Shown: piece after piece, positions 8,720-17,866 of the stretch
Layout: each line of letters opens with the position of its first letter
Numbering within the stretch: position 1 is the first letter of the stretch
Assembly: GCF_000373245.1 (NCBI RefSeq)
Contig: NZ_KB890738.1
Coordinates: 816,065-880,064, forward strand
Length of the DNA: 64,000 nt
Origin: Echinicola pacifica DSM 19836
Lineage (GTDB): Bacteria > Bacteroidota > Bacteroidia > Cytophagales > Cyclobacteriaceae
Reading direction: 5' to 3'
The notes under the pieces: model-generated
Told to the model about the DNA's origin: nothing
The model's input: the letters and a program-made list of their open reading frames with translations, nothing else
Database searches by the model: none
Translations under genes and position numbers: made by a program

Positions 8720-10093
8720 ATGATGAAAGAGAGAAAAATCCTTTTGAGTGAAAGTGACATTCCTGACAAATGGTATAATATCGTGGCCGATATGCCTAAT
8801 AAGCCATTGCCTCCCCTTCATCCCGTCACCAGAGAGCCCATTGGGCCTGAGGCCTTGGGAGGATTATTTCCCGAGGAACTGGTGCGGCAGGAGGTCACCA
8901 TGGACCGATGGGTAGATATCCCCGATGAGGTGAGAAATATCTATTCTATCTGGCGCCCCACCCCGATGTACCGAGCCTATGGACTGGAGAAGGCCCTGGA
9001 TACCCCCGCCAAAATCTACTATAAGTATGAAGGAGTGAGCCCATCGGGATCCCACAAGCCCAATACTGCCGTACCTCAAGCGTATTATAATAAGCAGGCA
9101 GGGGTGAAGCGGATCACCACCGAGACGGGTGCGGGACAGTGGGGAAGTGCTTTAAGTTTTGCTTGTCAGCATTTTGATATAGAATGTGAGGTGTATATGG
9201 TGCGGCTTTCCTACGATCATAAGCCCTACCGGAAGATCATGATGAACACCTGGGGTGCTAAGGTGTTTCCTTCCCCATCGGAGGCGACGGAGGTGGGTAG
9301 AAAAATCCTTGCCGAAAACCCGAATACCACAGGCTCCCTGGGCATAGCCATTTCAGAGGCTATTGAGCGGGCCACCAGTACGCCGAATACCAAATATGCG
9401 CTAGGAAGCGTGCTCAATCACGTTAAGCTTCATCAGACCATCATCGGTCTGGAGGCGATCAAGCAAATGGAGAAGGCCGGGGATATGCCGGATATCGTCA
9501 TTGCTCCCTTTGGTGGAGGGTCGAATTTTGCGGGGCTGGCCTTTCCGTTTTTGAGGCTTAATATGGTGGAGGGAAGGAATATTCGCTGCATAGCCAGTGA
9601 GCCTACTTCCTGCCCTAAGCTCACCAAAGGGGTATTTCGATACGATTTTGGGGATACCGTGGGGATGACCCCGCTGCTGCCGATGTACACTCTGGGGCAT
9701 AATTTTGTGCCAGCTCCCATCCATGCTGGAGGACTGCGCTATCATGGTGCTGGCGTGATCGTAAGCCAGTTGCTGCGGGATCAGCTGATCGAGGCGACTT
9801 CGCATGACAATCTTGAGGTATTCGAAGCAGGAATCACCTTTGCGCGAGCAGAAGGAATCATCCCGGCGCCGGAAGCCACACATGGCATCGCCACCGCCAT
9901 CCGCGAGGCACAAAAGTGCAAGGAAGAAGGTACTTCCAAAACCATTCTCTTCAACCTCTGCGGTCATGGCAATTTTGATATGAAGGCCTATGAGGATTAT
10001 TTCGCAGGAAAAATCGTCAAACATGAGCTGACCGATGAGGACATCCAGAAGTCCCTCTCCCAGCTGGACACCCCCATCATCCCTGATCGGTAA
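8720..10093 (+). CDS. trpB2: TrpB2-type tryptophan synthase beta-like enzyme
   Basis: A 457-residue PLP enzyme of the TrpB2 branch, longer than classical TrpB (about 400). Evidence includes the N-terminal WYNIVADMP, the PLP lysine in GSHKPNTA, the substrate loop TETGAGQWGSAL, and the glycine-rich phosphate-binding stretch APFGGGSNFAG. The C-terminal signature is LCGHGNFD. TrpB2 condenses indole or another indole-like acceptor with serine. No trpA or other trp genes are nearby, consistent with a stand-alone indole-scavenging or side role. An unusual GC-rich leader precedes it and a hairpin follows. Confidence 0.93.
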   Translation: MMKERKILLSESDIPDKWYNIVADMPNKPLPPLHPVTREPIGPEALGGLFPEELVRQEVTMDRWVDIPDEVRNIYSIWRPTPMYRAYGLEKALDTPAKIYYKYEGVSPSGSHKPNTAVPQAYYNKQAGVKRITTETGAGQWGSALSFACQHFDIECEVYMVRLSYDHKPYRKIMMNTWGAKVFPSPSEATEVGRKILAENPNTTGSLGIAISEAIERATSTPNTKYALGSVLNHVKLHQTIIGLEAIKQMEKAGDMPDIVIAPFGGGSNFAGLAFPFLRLNMVEGRNIRCIASEPTSCPKLTKGVFRYDFGDTVGMTPLLPMYTLGHNFVPAPIHAGGLRYHGAGVIVSQLLRDQLIEATSHDNLEVFEAGITFARAEGIIPAPEATHGIATAIREAQKCKEEGTSKTILFNLCGHGNFDMKAYEDYFAGKIVKHELTDEDIQKSLSQLDTPIIPDR

Positions 10094-10114
10094 GAGAAGG
10101 GAGGTTTTCTAAAC

Positions 10115-10156
10115 CAAAAAAAGGCCATGGACTCCCATCTGAGGGACCATGGCCTT
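10115..10156 (-). terminator. Hairpin terminator between trpB2 and the convergent gene
   Basis: The AAGGCCATGG...TCCC arm (10121-10136) pairs with GGGACCATGGCCTT (10143-10156), with a 2-base bulge. On the minus strand the stem runs into TTTTTTT, so it is a good intrinsic terminator for the gene at 10173-11204. It may also stop trpB2 transcripts. Confidence 0.75.
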
Positions 10157-10172
10157 ATTGATTGGCGTATTT

Positions 10173-11204
10173 TTATTTTTGAGGGATTTCCAGGTTTTTC
10201 AGAAATTTGGTCAGGGCTGTGTTTCCGTTAGGGTCAGCATCCCATACAGGACCTAGGTAGAGCTCGTCTCTTACGAGCAATTTTATATAATATTTCACCA
10301 CAATGCGGTCCTTGTCCAGGGCGGTGCTTGGATCCAGCCCCATGCTTTCCATAAGGTCAGCTTCTCTACCTTCCACACGCATCAGGACAAACTGCACCTT
10401 GTCGGCAAGCAGCTGCTTATTTGTTTTGATTTGATCCAGGTATTCTACTTGATAGGGGTAGTTGGCATTGAAGACCGACATTAAGCTCGCTTTTTCGGCT
10501 TTTTGGGCGGCTTCCACCGCTTCTGCGGATTTGCCATACAGGTCATATCGGTAGGTGGCCAGCAGCGCGGACTCACCGGAAGCGCCTCCTAATGGCACGC
10601 CGAGCTTAAAGATGTCCAGGTTGAGCGGTGTTTTCTGGATAAATTTCCCCGAAAAAGCTGTGGATTCCCCTGATTTGGAAGAGGCTGCGGAGGAGTTTCC
10701 ACCGACCAGTGGTGCAGGGAAAGTGGCCATATCCAGCGGCATGAGATTGAGAGATTTGGTGTTTTGCCCGGCTATTTCCAATGCCGCTTCCAGCTCTTCA
10801 ATAGTTTTTCCACTGAGGGTCCAGGCGGATTGTTGATTGACGATGGTATTGTTCTGGGAGAAAGGAAGCACGTTTAGGACAAATTCTCCTGAGCTCTTCC
10901 GAGTGATAAGGACGATATTGCCAATATGCCTACGGACAAAAAACTGCGCATAAGCGGTCTGCACCTCCTCAGACAGGATGAGTTCTTCCAATTCGTAATA
11001 GGCCACGGGATCGCCGCCAGCCTCCACGAGTGCAGGATGAACCTGCTTTGCCATGTGTGTCCAGCTCATCGGAGGCCGTGCTGTGGGCGCTGCCGAGATA
11101 AGTACCACCGCTCGGCCGTCCAAAAAATACGAGGGAGCATTACTCTGGCCGAATGTTTGAATGACCAGAAGCAAATAACATATCAATGTCGCAATATATT
11201 TCAT
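10173..11204 (-). CDS. Secreted protein of unknown function
   Basis: I do not recognise this 343-residue protein. It has a signal peptide (MKYIATLICYLLLVIQTFGQ, cut after FGQ) and so is exported. The mature region has a YFLDGRAVVLISAAPTARPP stretch, a central low-complexity Ser/Gly/Ala linker (about 165-185), and then a Lys/Ala/Glu-rich helical segment. The C-terminal domain includes KDRIVVKYYIKLLVRDELYLG. The tail GNTALTKFLKNL suggests a folded C-terminal domain. It has its own terminator and is upstream of a divergent M28 peptidase; no operon partner is evident. Confidence 0.7.
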   Translation of the reverse strand: MKYIATLICYLLLVIQTFGQSNAPSYFLDGRAVVLISAAPTARPPMSWTHMAKQVHPALVEAGGDPVAYYELEELILSEEVQTAYAQFFVRRHIGNIVLITRKSSGEFVLNVLPFSQNNTIVNQQSAWTLSGKTIEELEAALEIAGQNTKSLNLMPLDMATFPAPLVGGNSSAASSKSGESTAFSGKFIQKTPLNLDIFKLGVPLGGASGESALLATYRYDLYGKSAEAVEAAQKAEKASLMSVFNANYPYQVEYLDQIKTNKQLLADKVQFVLMRVEGREADLMESMGLDPSTALDKDRIVVKYYIKLLVRDELYLGPVWDADPNGNTALTKFLKNLEIPQK

Positions 11205-11277
11205 ATCGTTGTGTACATTCTAAAAGACTAAATTACTATTTTCACCGATATACTTTACCTAAATCCCAGTTAATCCC

Positions 11278-12177
11278 ATGAAAGCTTTCAAAATCCTTAG
11301 CTTTTTAGCTGCACTATTTATCTATACTAGTCTTCAGGCTCAGGAGCAGGAGCGCAAACAGTTATTGGCGGATTTTGCTTACCTGGCATCCGATGAGCTG
11401 GAGGGGCGCGCACCACTTTCCGAGGGCAGCATGAAGGCGAGAGAACTGATCAAAACTAGGTTCAAAACCCTGGGCCTGAGCAGTCAGTTTGACGATTATA
11501 CGCAGTTTTTTACCTTCGGCAAGGAGAATGAAGTGAAGGATGCGGCAAATATCGTAGGGTTTGTGCCAGGAGCAGAAACGGACAAGATCATAGTGGTCAC
11601 CGCACATTATGATCACCTGGGAGTTCACGAAGGTAAGGTCTATAATGGCGCAGATGATAATGCCTCAGGTACCGCCGCGCTACTGGCGATGGCCTCCTAT
11701 TTTTCCAAACACCGACCGCAGCATTCCATGATATTTGCAGCTTTAGATGCCGAGGAGAAGGGACTCCAAGGCGCCAAAGCACTATTGAAAGACTTCCCCT
11801 TCCCGCTGGAGCAAATTGTCCTTAATGTAAATATGGACATGATCAGCAGGAGTGACAAGAATGAAATCTACGCCTGCGGGACTTATCACTATCCACAGCT
11901 AAAACCATGGCTGGAAACCGCCGGTGCCAGCTCTTCTGTGGAACTGCTTTTTGGGCATGACCTTCCTGATACGGGACATGAGGACTGGACCAGTGCCTCA
12001 GATCATGGCCCTTTTCATGGAGAGAAGATCCCTTTTGTGTATTTTGGCGTGGAGGATCATCCCGATTATCATAAGGATACCGATACCTTCGATAAGGTAA
12101 ATCAGGATTTCTATGTCCAGGTAGTGAAGCTGATCAGGAATAGCATTTTGATCATGGATGAACAGCTGGCTTTATAA
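11278..12177 (+). CDS. Secreted M28 family zinc aminopeptidase
   Basis: A 299-residue exported metallopeptidase with a signal peptide ending at LQAQ. The M28 di-zinc site is visible: His in TAHYDHLG (about 106), bridging Asp in GADDNASG (about 122), catalytic Glu-Glu in DAEEKG (about 160), Asp in NMDMISR (about 189), and the final His in SDHGPFH (about 244). Members remove N-terminal amino acids or process peptides in the periplasm. The length fits a minimal catalytic domain without a PA insert. The precise substrate cannot be read from the sequence. Confidence 0.92.
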   Translation: MKAFKILSFLAALFIYTSLQAQEQERKQLLADFAYLASDELEGRAPLSEGSMKARELIKTRFKTLGLSSQFDDYTQFFTFGKENEVKDAANIVGFVPGAETDKIIVVTAHYDHLGVHEGKVYNGADDNASGTAALLAMASYFSKHRPQHSMIFAALDAEEKGLQGAKALLKDFPFPLEQIVLNVNMDMISRSDKNEIYACGTYHYPQLKPWLETAGASSSVELLFGHDLPDTGHEDWTSASDHGPFHGEKIPFVYFGVEDHPDYHKDTDTFDKVNQDFYVQVVKLIRNSILIMDEQLAL

Positions 12178-12537
12178 CAGCTTTTTCAGGAAGGCCTGAG
12201 CGCCTCCAGCACCAGTCCTTTTAGTATTTGCTGGCGCAAAAGGATTTTATCTTATTAGATTATAAATCCCGACAACCGCCCATATCCTTTTCATTCTATA
12301 AATTCTATTTCCCCTAATCTATTCCGAAAATCCTAGCGGAGGGTAAAGCCTTCTGTGGTGGAAACAAGGCTGGACCAGAAGGCAAGGAATGAATGGTACG
12401 ATGCTGGCTTGCCTCTATCTACCTTCCAGTTTCCAAGAGGTAGATAAGTAAGTTTCCTGCTGAGCCTCAGCGGAAGTGGAGCCTTTTGCGGCAGGGCAGA
12501 AAATGAGTTTCGTTCATGCGGGCAGGTAGAGGTTTGA
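12178..12537. other. Intergenic region, 360 bases
   Basis: This separates the convergent M28 peptidase and GH10-like lipoprotein genes. I see no supported gene. An imperfect hairpin (TTCCTGCTGAG...CTCAGCGGAA) near 12448-12475 could help end the minus-strand transcript, but it has no clear U-tract. Confidence 0.4.
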
Positions 12538-14196
12538 TTATCGTTGCTTCCAGCGGTATAGCTGCGACATTTCGCCATAGTTACCCAAAAACCCGAGGGC
12601 TAGGAAGCCATAATTTGGCGCCATGGAATGCGCGAAATGGTACCATTCTCCGGCCTCAGCTTCCTCGACGGGCAGCTGCTCAAGAAGCTCCCATTTGCCG
12701 GAGGCATTATAACCAAATAGTACCAATTCCTGAGCGAGGTAGGCGTTGTCCAGGCGGAGAGAGATCCCTGTGGCAGTGATTTTGGTTTCCGTCACTTCTG
12801 GTTTTAGTTCCTTAAATACCGGAGAATTGTCATTGATGGCGGGAGGTAAGGCGGGTACCGTATAGACATTTTGTAGGAGCAGATCCGCCACATCCTTATT
12901 GGCATTCATTAGCGAGCGAGCCCTGAAGAAGATATTTCCTTCTATATGAGGAATCTGGCGTGATAGGGCCACCTGATTTGCCAATTCGAAGCTACTTTGC
13001 CAGGATTGGTCAGTGTCAGCCCTTACCTTATAGGCGCTGTGGCCGATATACACCGGCAGCCCGTAGGAATTCTGAGCCCACCATTTGGCGAGGGTTTCGT
13101 AAGGCGCTGCAGGGTGGTTTACACTCCAATAAATCTGCGGGGCTATATAATCCACCCAGCCGTTTTTCATCCATACGAGGGGGTCGGCGTAGAGGTCATC
13201 ATAGTTGGTCTGGCCGGCGCTGGTGGCGGAGCCTCTCTTGTCCTGAGTCTGATTTCTCCATACTCCAAATGGGCTTACGCCAAAGGAAATCCATGGTTTG
13301 GTGGTTTTGATACTTTGGGAGACCTCTTGGATGAGCAGGTCCACACTTTGACGACGCCAGTCGGCTAGGCTTAGCCCCTTCCCATAGCGCTGGAAGGCTG
13401 CTTTATCGTCAAACTCCTTTCCGTTGACCTTATACGGATAGAAATAATCATCGAAGTGGATGCCATCAAGGTCATAATTTTCTGCTAGCTCTTTGATGAC
13501 CTTATTGATATGCTCGCGGACGGCGGGCAGTCCCGGGTTATAATATCGCTTAGCCGCATAGGTGACCATCCAGTCGGGATGGAGGAAATAATCATGCTTA
13601 GGGCTCAGGATTTTGGTGTCAAGGTTAAATGTGGCTCGATAGGGATTTAGCCAAGCGTGAAATTCCATGCCCCGTTCATGGCAGGCTTTGATCATCCAGT
13701 GGAGAGGGTCGATAGAGGTACTGGGTGCCTTGCCCTGCTGACCGGTGAGGAAGCTGGACCAAGGGGCGTATTTCGAAGGATAAAAAGCATCTCCCGCGGC
13801 CCTTACCTGAACGAACACCGCATTGAAATTACGTTGGGCATAGAAGTCTAGGATCTCTATGAACTCTTTTTGCTGCTGTGCAAAACTAATATTGCCCGAG
13901 GAGGGCCAATCAATATTCGCAACCGTGGCCACCCATATCCCTCGCAACTCCCGCTTGGGAGCCGCAAATGGCGGCAGGACCTCTTCCACCGAGGTGGGGC
14001 GATCTGCCGGCGGATGGGGAATGCTGGCACTTGGACTGCTCGCTCCATCAGAAGGCAGGGGTTTTGGGGCGCTAGTGGTGGTTTTGGAGCCTGCACAGGA
14101 GTAGAGAAGTAGGGCTATCATGGGCAGGATTGCCAAGGACCTTAGCGCTCGGCTTAAGTGTATGCGGGAAGTTTGGGAATTATTGAATCGAAGCAA
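12538..14196 (-). CDS. Glycosyl hydrolase-like 10 (GHL10/YngK) lipoprotein
   Basis: A 552-residue predicted lipoprotein (lipobox LLYSC, about residue 34) with a GHL10 (DUF187, YngK-like) TIM-barrel domain. Family signatures include PKRELRGIWVATVANIDWPS, FVQVRAAGDAFYPSKYAPWS, GMEFHAWLNPYR, YDLDGIHFDDYFYPY and WISFGVSPFGVWRN. The Asp-rich DGIHFDDYF strand is the likely catalytic region. These proteins are thought to act on cell-envelope glycans; the substrate is not established here. It starts five bases after the gldD stop with TTG. No ATG is compatible with the signal sequence, so TTG is the likely start and translation may be coupled to gldD. Confidence 0.88.
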   Translation of the reverse strand: MLRFNNSQTSRIHLSRALRSLAILPMIALLLYSCAGSKTTTSAPKPLPSDGASSPSASIPHPPADRPTSVEEVLPPFAAPKRELRGIWVATVANIDWPSSGNISFAQQQKEFIEILDFYAQRNFNAVFVQVRAAGDAFYPSKYAPWSSFLTGQQGKAPSTSIDPLHWMIKACHERGMEFHAWLNPYRATFNLDTKILSPKHDYFLHPDWMVTYAAKRYYNPGLPAVREHINKVIKELAENYDLDGIHFDDYFYPYKVNGKEFDDKAAFQRYGKGLSLADWRRQSVDLLIQEVSQSIKTTKPWISFGVSPFGVWRNQTQDKRGSATSAGQTNYDDLYADPLVWMKNGWVDYIAPQIYWSVNHPAAPYETLAKWWAQNSYGLPVYIGHSAYKVRADTDQSWQSSFELANQVALSRQIPHIEGNIFFRARSLMNANKDVADLLLQNVYTVPALPPAINDNSPVFKELKPEVTETKITATGISLRLDNAYLAQELVLFGYNASGKWELLEQLPVEEAEAGEWYHFAHSMAPNYGFLALGFLGNYGEMSQLYRWKQR

Positions 14197-14200
14197 GTCC

Positions 14201-14776
14201 TTATTTTTTAAATTCTAAGCTATTTACTAAATGCATCATATCTTCCTTGATATAGGCAATGACCGGAGCGAGGGAGTCATTCTTCACCGCTGTATTAAAA
14301 TACAAGGCTCCTCTAAGGAAATGATCTGTGGAGTCGGTCACGAAAAACTGAAACTGTGTGGGCACCTCGCCAGAGAGTTCTGCGATGACCCCAGTATAGC
14401 CCTTGCTAGTACGGGTCACTGCCTCCTCTATGCTGTAGGCTTTGACCTGATGCTTGGCGGTGAGGCTAAATGAGTCCTGCAGTATGCTGCGAAGCTTCTG
14501 TCTGTCCCCATCGATGCCCTTATAGGTGAGGTGCACCTTGGCGCCCAGGCCTGGATAGTGGAGATTGATCCAGTTCTTCTCCTGTAAATTAAAGCTGTCT
14601 GATTCCACTTGGCTATGGGTCGAATACTCAAAGGTATAAGGATACTGGCCCTCCAGGGTCGCAAAGGAATGCTCGGGAAGATCAATGCGGTTATACCCCA
14701 TCGGTCTAGGTAAATAGTCCTTTTCGCAGGCAGAAAAAACCACTGCCATGCACCATAATGCTATGCTCCTCTTCAT
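14201..14776 (-). CDS. gldD: Gliding motility/T9SS lipoprotein GldD
   Basis: A 191-residue lipoprotein matching GldD, a core protein required for gliding and type IX secretion in Bacteroidota. Recognisable blocks are PRPMGYNRIDLPEH, PYTFEYS, TYKGIDGDR, KHQVKAYSIEEAV, GEVPTQFQFFVTDSTDHFLRGALYF and the ending NDSLAPVIAYIKEDMMHLVNSLEF. The ATG at 14776 gives a compact lipoprotein signal with lipobox VFSAC; an upstream ATG would add nine residues without a signal function. It is the first gene of a two-gene unit with the GHL10 lipoprotein. Together with gldJ in this window, it implies T9SS capability. Confidence 0.93.
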   Translation of the reverse strand: MKRSIALWCMAVVFSACEKDYLPRPMGYNRIDLPEHSFATLEGQYPYTFEYSTHSQVESDSFNLQEKNWINLHYPGLGAKVHLTYKGIDGDRQKLRSILQDSFSLTAKHQVKAYSIEEAVTRTSKGYTGVIAELSGEVPTQFQFFVTDSTDHFLRGALYFNTAVKNDSLAPVIAYIKEDMMHLVNSLEFKK

Positions 14777-14987
14777 AAGTTCAAAGTTATGAAATTGATT
14801 CAATCCGTTTTTTTTTATCCCTAAATTTTATGCCTTCCCTGGCAATGGCTATTAAATTAATGAAAACTAAATGCCCTTAAACTATCTATTTTCATCATTT
14901 CTCACGATTTTTAACTACACAAATAGTATGCAAAAGCTATTTTGTGATTACACAACAAATTATCCCAACAAACAAATTAATGATTGT

Positions 14988-15515
14988 ATGAAAAATCTTT
15001 TCAAAGTAACCGGCCTTATGATCTGCATGATGGTCAGCTCCATGTATATGGCCAATGCGCAGACGAATCAGGAAGAATTTTTGGCTAAGTGGAATGGTAT
15101 GAAAGGTTATACCGTGGAGATAATCGAAGCTATGCCCGAGGATAAGCTGGATTTTACACCCGCCGAAGGGGTGATGAGTTTCCGGGAAATGGCCATGCAT
15201 ATCGCCGGCGCCAATGTAATGATGGCTAGCAAATTCCTGAAAGAAGGGGATCCTGGAATGGATATGGAGAAGAAAGATATGAATAAGGCGGAGCTGAAGA
15301 TGGCTGTGGAGAAATCCTTTGACTTTGTCGCGAATATCTGTAAGTCACTGACTGAGGATGAGCTTGCGGAAGAAGTAGAGGTGTTCGGTGGCGCAATGGT
15401 GAGTCGCCGTCAAGTAGAAAATTTAATTGATACCCACGGGATCCACCACCGTGGAAATATGATCGTTTATCTTCGACTGAGCGGCGTGGAGCCTCCTGCT
15501 TTCCGCGCTTGGTAA
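14988..15515 (+). CDS. Exported DinB-like four-helix metal-binding protein
   Basis: A 175-residue DinB/YfiT-superfamily protein. The likely start at 14988 reveals a signal peptide (MKNLFKVTGLMICMMVSSMYMANAQ); a longer frame upstream is not needed. The mature part is a four-helix bundle with LAKWNGMKGYTVEIIEAMPEDKLDFTP at its beginning and SFREMAMHIAG. A second His cluster, THGIHHRGNMIVYLRLSG, completes the three-His metal site. DinB family proteins often act as metal-dependent thiol transferases in the cytoplasm, so export of this one is notable. It has a strong terminator. Confidence 0.85.
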   Translation: MKNLFKVTGLMICMMVSSMYMANAQTNQEEFLAKWNGMKGYTVEIIEAMPEDKLDFTPAEGVMSFREMAMHIAGANVMMASKFLKEGDPGMDMEKKDMNKAELKMAVEKSFDFVANICKSLTEDELAEEVEVFGGAMVSRRQVENLIDTHGIHHRGNMIVYLRLSGVEPPAFRAW

Positions 15516-15541
15516 GTGAGAGCTTATAGTAATGAGATCTG

Positions 15542-15572
15542 AAAAGCCTGGGAGGAGTTCCAGGCTTTTTTC
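15542..15572 (+). terminator. Intrinsic terminator after the DinB-like gene
   Basis: Arms AAAAGCCTGG (15542-15551) and CCAGGCTTTT (15560-15569) form a perfect 10-bp stem with an 8-base loop, continuing into T residues. Confidence 0.9.
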
Positions 15573-15657
15573 GTTTGGAATCTTTCTGCCCATTCGGCCG
15601 TGCAGCGATGGGGAGACCAGGGCTAAAGGGGCCTTTGAATAGGTCTGCATAAAGTCT

Positions 15658-16563
15658 TTATCCCACGAGCAGGTTCCAGATCACTAAAGTGCCAAACGAT
15701 AAAGGAATGCCGATACCGACCAGTAAGGAGGCTAATTTGGGGTTCAAATCATGATTGATGGCAATGATGGAGCCGGTGATCATGGGGGCCATAGCTGTTT
15801 CCATCACGCTGACCTTATAGATCAGCGACTCAGGCGGGGCGATGAATCGATAGGCCAGAAAGATCACGGCGGGCATCAGGATCAATTTGAACCCCAAACC
15901 TATCCATAAATGTGGGGAGCTGATGGTGTCTGACTTGATTTTTACCTGCAATCCCACGGCGACAAGGGCGATGGGGGTAAGGGTGGCGGCAAAAGCTGAC
16001 AGTATCTCGTGGATGGTACCTGAGAAATGCCAACCTCCTATATTCATGCTTAGGGCGATGAGGAAAAATAGAAAGGGTGGAAAGGTGAGGATTTTTTTGG
16101 TGATATCTCTTTTGCGTTTTTTTCCCTGACCATAGAGCGAGGCCACAATAATAGCAATACTGCTCACAATAATAAAAGAACCCGCCTGATCGACCATCAA
16201 AGCGATTTTTAGCCCTTCCTCCCCATATAAAGCTTCTATGATGGGAAAGCCAATAAAGGAGGTATTGGCTAGGCCAGGTACAATAATCAGACAGCCAATG
16301 GTGGCCTTACTCCAGCCCATTCGCTTGCCGAGATTGGCAAAAAGTAACCAGGATAGGCCAAAGCTAATCCATGCGGTGAGCACGGGAAGTAGCAGATCGA
16401 GGGACAGTTCCGTATCGGGAATATATAGCAGTGCCAAGGCAGGCAAAACGACATAAATCAGGTAGGTGTTTAGGGATTTTGGAGCGTCTTTTGGCAGGCT
16501 GGAAACCCATTGGAGACCTATTCCGATCAGGAGACAGAGGACGACGAGGTACAGGTTGGTCAT
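15658..16563 (-). CDS. AEC family permease (auxin efflux carrier-like)
   Basis: A 301-residue inner-membrane protein of the auxin efflux carrier (AEC) family. It has about ten hydrophobic helices in two inverted repeats. Conserved traits include the N-terminal GIGLQWVSSLP region, FGLSWLLF, GLANTSFIGFPIIEALYGEEG, with the helix-breaking Asn/Pro motif, and the C-terminal ETAMAPMITGSIIA. AEC members export small organic acids or amino acid derivatives by secondary transport. The substrate is unknown; no linked enzyme gives a hint. Confidence 0.88.
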   Translation of the reverse strand: MTNLYLVVLCLLIGIGLQWVSSLPKDAPKSLNTYLIYVVLPALALLYIPDTELSLDLLLPVLTAWISFGLSWLLFANLGKRMGWSKATIGCLIIVPGLANTSFIGFPIIEALYGEEGLKIALMVDQAGSFIIVSSIAIIVASLYGQGKKRKRDITKKILTFPPFLFFLIALSMNIGGWHFSGTIHEILSAFAATLTPIALVAVGLQVKIKSDTISSPHLWIGLGFKLILMPAVIFLAYRFIAPPESLIYKVSVMETAMAPMITGSIIAINHDLNPKLASLLVGIGIPLSFGTLVIWNLLVG

Positions 16564-16663
16564 GAGGAATGCTGAGTTGGGGGTGAAATTAACAGTATCG
16601 TAACCTGTTATTAATCAATAATTTAATTTTCTGTGCTTACTTTATACTAGAAATCCATCTGCT

Positions 16664-16894
16664 ATGACCAAACTTATACCTATCCTAATCGATAATCAGA
16701 GAATCATCCAACTTTCGCAGCTAACCGTCGATCAGGCTAATGACCTGAGGAGTTTTTTGCCCGTGTCCAGCATCAGGCAGCTGATCTATGAAGGAATGGA
16801 ACTTACAGACTGTATAGACTTTGAAACCTATGAATACTGGTTTCAGTCCAATCATGTAGGCCACTATTCGGCTTCCACCATTTGGGACATCTGA
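16664..16894 (+). CDS. Small protein of unknown function (76 residues)
   Basis: Not recognised. The product is soluble, with no signal or membrane segment, and has a plausible folded composition (ILIDNQRIIQLSQLTVDQANDL, then an aromatic C-terminus). An ATG in AT-rich context and a normal amino acid profile support a real gene. Its stop lies two bases from the convergent gene at 16897, so the two ends nearly touch. Confidence 0.5.
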   Translation: MTKLIPILIDNQRIIQLSQLTVDQANDLRSFLPVSSIRQLIYEGMELTDCIDFETYEYWFQSNHVGHYSASTIWDI

Positions 16895-16896
16895 TC

Positions 16897-17271
16897 TTAG
16901 ATCATCCCAAAAGTCTTTCTTTTTTCATCAAAGTAATCTTCCAGCTGGGGGTACACATTACTTTTGGCTTCGGGGATTCCTGACAGGGTCAGGTTCATTT
17001 TTCCCGTGGCCCCTTCGCTGGTGACTTCCATCGTTTCTATGAGGAAGATAAACTCCTGGAGACTCAGTGGATGACTGGATTTTTCCGGGTTAAGTTTAAA
17101 ATCATTGCCATAGAAATCTACCACTTCGAAAAATATCTTTCCATCGATTGGTGCAGCATAGATTGTTAATTCTTCTCCCCATTGGCTCTCAGGATAAGAG
17201 AGCCTGGCCAGCAAAGCCGATGGTCCAGTACCATCAAAATAGCTGGTAGGTGTATATTCAAAGTCAATCAT
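16897..17271 (-). CDS. Conserved-looking hypothetical protein (124 residues)
   Basis: Not recognised. A soluble, acidic 124-residue protein with alternating beta-strand-like segments (LLARLSYPESQWGEELTIYAAP, IFFEVVDFYGNDFKL), a helical stretch (SLQEFIFLIETM) and a short tail ending in GMI. There is no signal peptide. The sequence has normal coding composition, and its ATG at 17271 lies in AT-rich DNA. Function cannot be assigned. Confidence 0.6.
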   Translation of the reverse strand: MIDFEYTPTSYFDGTGPSALLARLSYPESQWGEELTIYAAPIDGKIFFEVVDFYGNDFKLNPEKSSHPLSLQEFIFLIETMEVTSEGATGKMNLTLSGIPEAKSNVYPQLEDYFDEKRKTFGMI

Positions 17272-17866
17272 ATTCCAAAAGTAAGGGATAATTGAAAGTT
17301 TGAAAACCTTAAGAGGAAAGGAAAATAAAAAAGTAACATAAAAAGGCGCTATGAGGATAGGCGATGGGCCAAATTAGGACTTTGCTAGTCTATATAGTCT
17401 GCGGTACAGTCGTCTTAGCGGAGATTGGTAAATCAAAATTGTGGCTAATAAGTATTTTTTTATAGGCGAAAAGCATTGATTTACCCGATAGGAGTGTTCC
17501 TTTTTAGATTTGTTTCGATGATTTACGGAGTCAAGGAAAGTTGAGTTCTTTATCGATCATTGCGTATGAAAAATGTCTTTTAGGGCTTGTGGGCGACGAT
17601 AGGAGGGTTTGCTGGGAGGAGCAGGGTCAGGAAGGGAATGGAGGGATAGTGCTTGTGTTCTGCAGGAATAAATCGATCAGAGGGGGATATCAAAAATCAT
17701 TAGATAGAGTCCAAAAACCAATTTCCTAATCAATTGGATAATACAAGGTTTCGAACTAATTTTGGGCAGCCAAAAATATCTCTGAATAATTTGGCCACTA
17801 AGCTAGGGTATTTTGCAAAGCCTAAAGCGAACCTATCGAATTAGACTGTAAAACATAAGATCACAC
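17272..17866. other. Intergenic region upstream of glyA, about 595 bases
   Basis: No supported gene. A 62-codon frame at 17541-17729 has poor composition and no family match, so I rejected it. An AT-rich stretch near 17450-17520 and a TATTTTG sequence at 17809-17815 could be part of the glyA promoter; its TAnnTTTG match is one base short. No riboswitch was recognised. Confidence 0.4.

Noticed and set aside
12333-12578. A minus-strand frame of 81 codons between the M28 peptidase and the GHL10 gene
   Set aside because: It overlaps the end of the GHL10 gene in a different frame and shows no protein-like pattern.
17541-17729. A 62-codon open frame upstream of glyA
   Set aside because: Unnatural composition, no recognised motif, and it lies in the promoter region. 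Likely chance.
17740-17765. A GGTTTCGAACT stretch that resembles a tRNA T-loop
   Set aside because: No acceptor stem, D-arm or anticodon arm could be paired around it.
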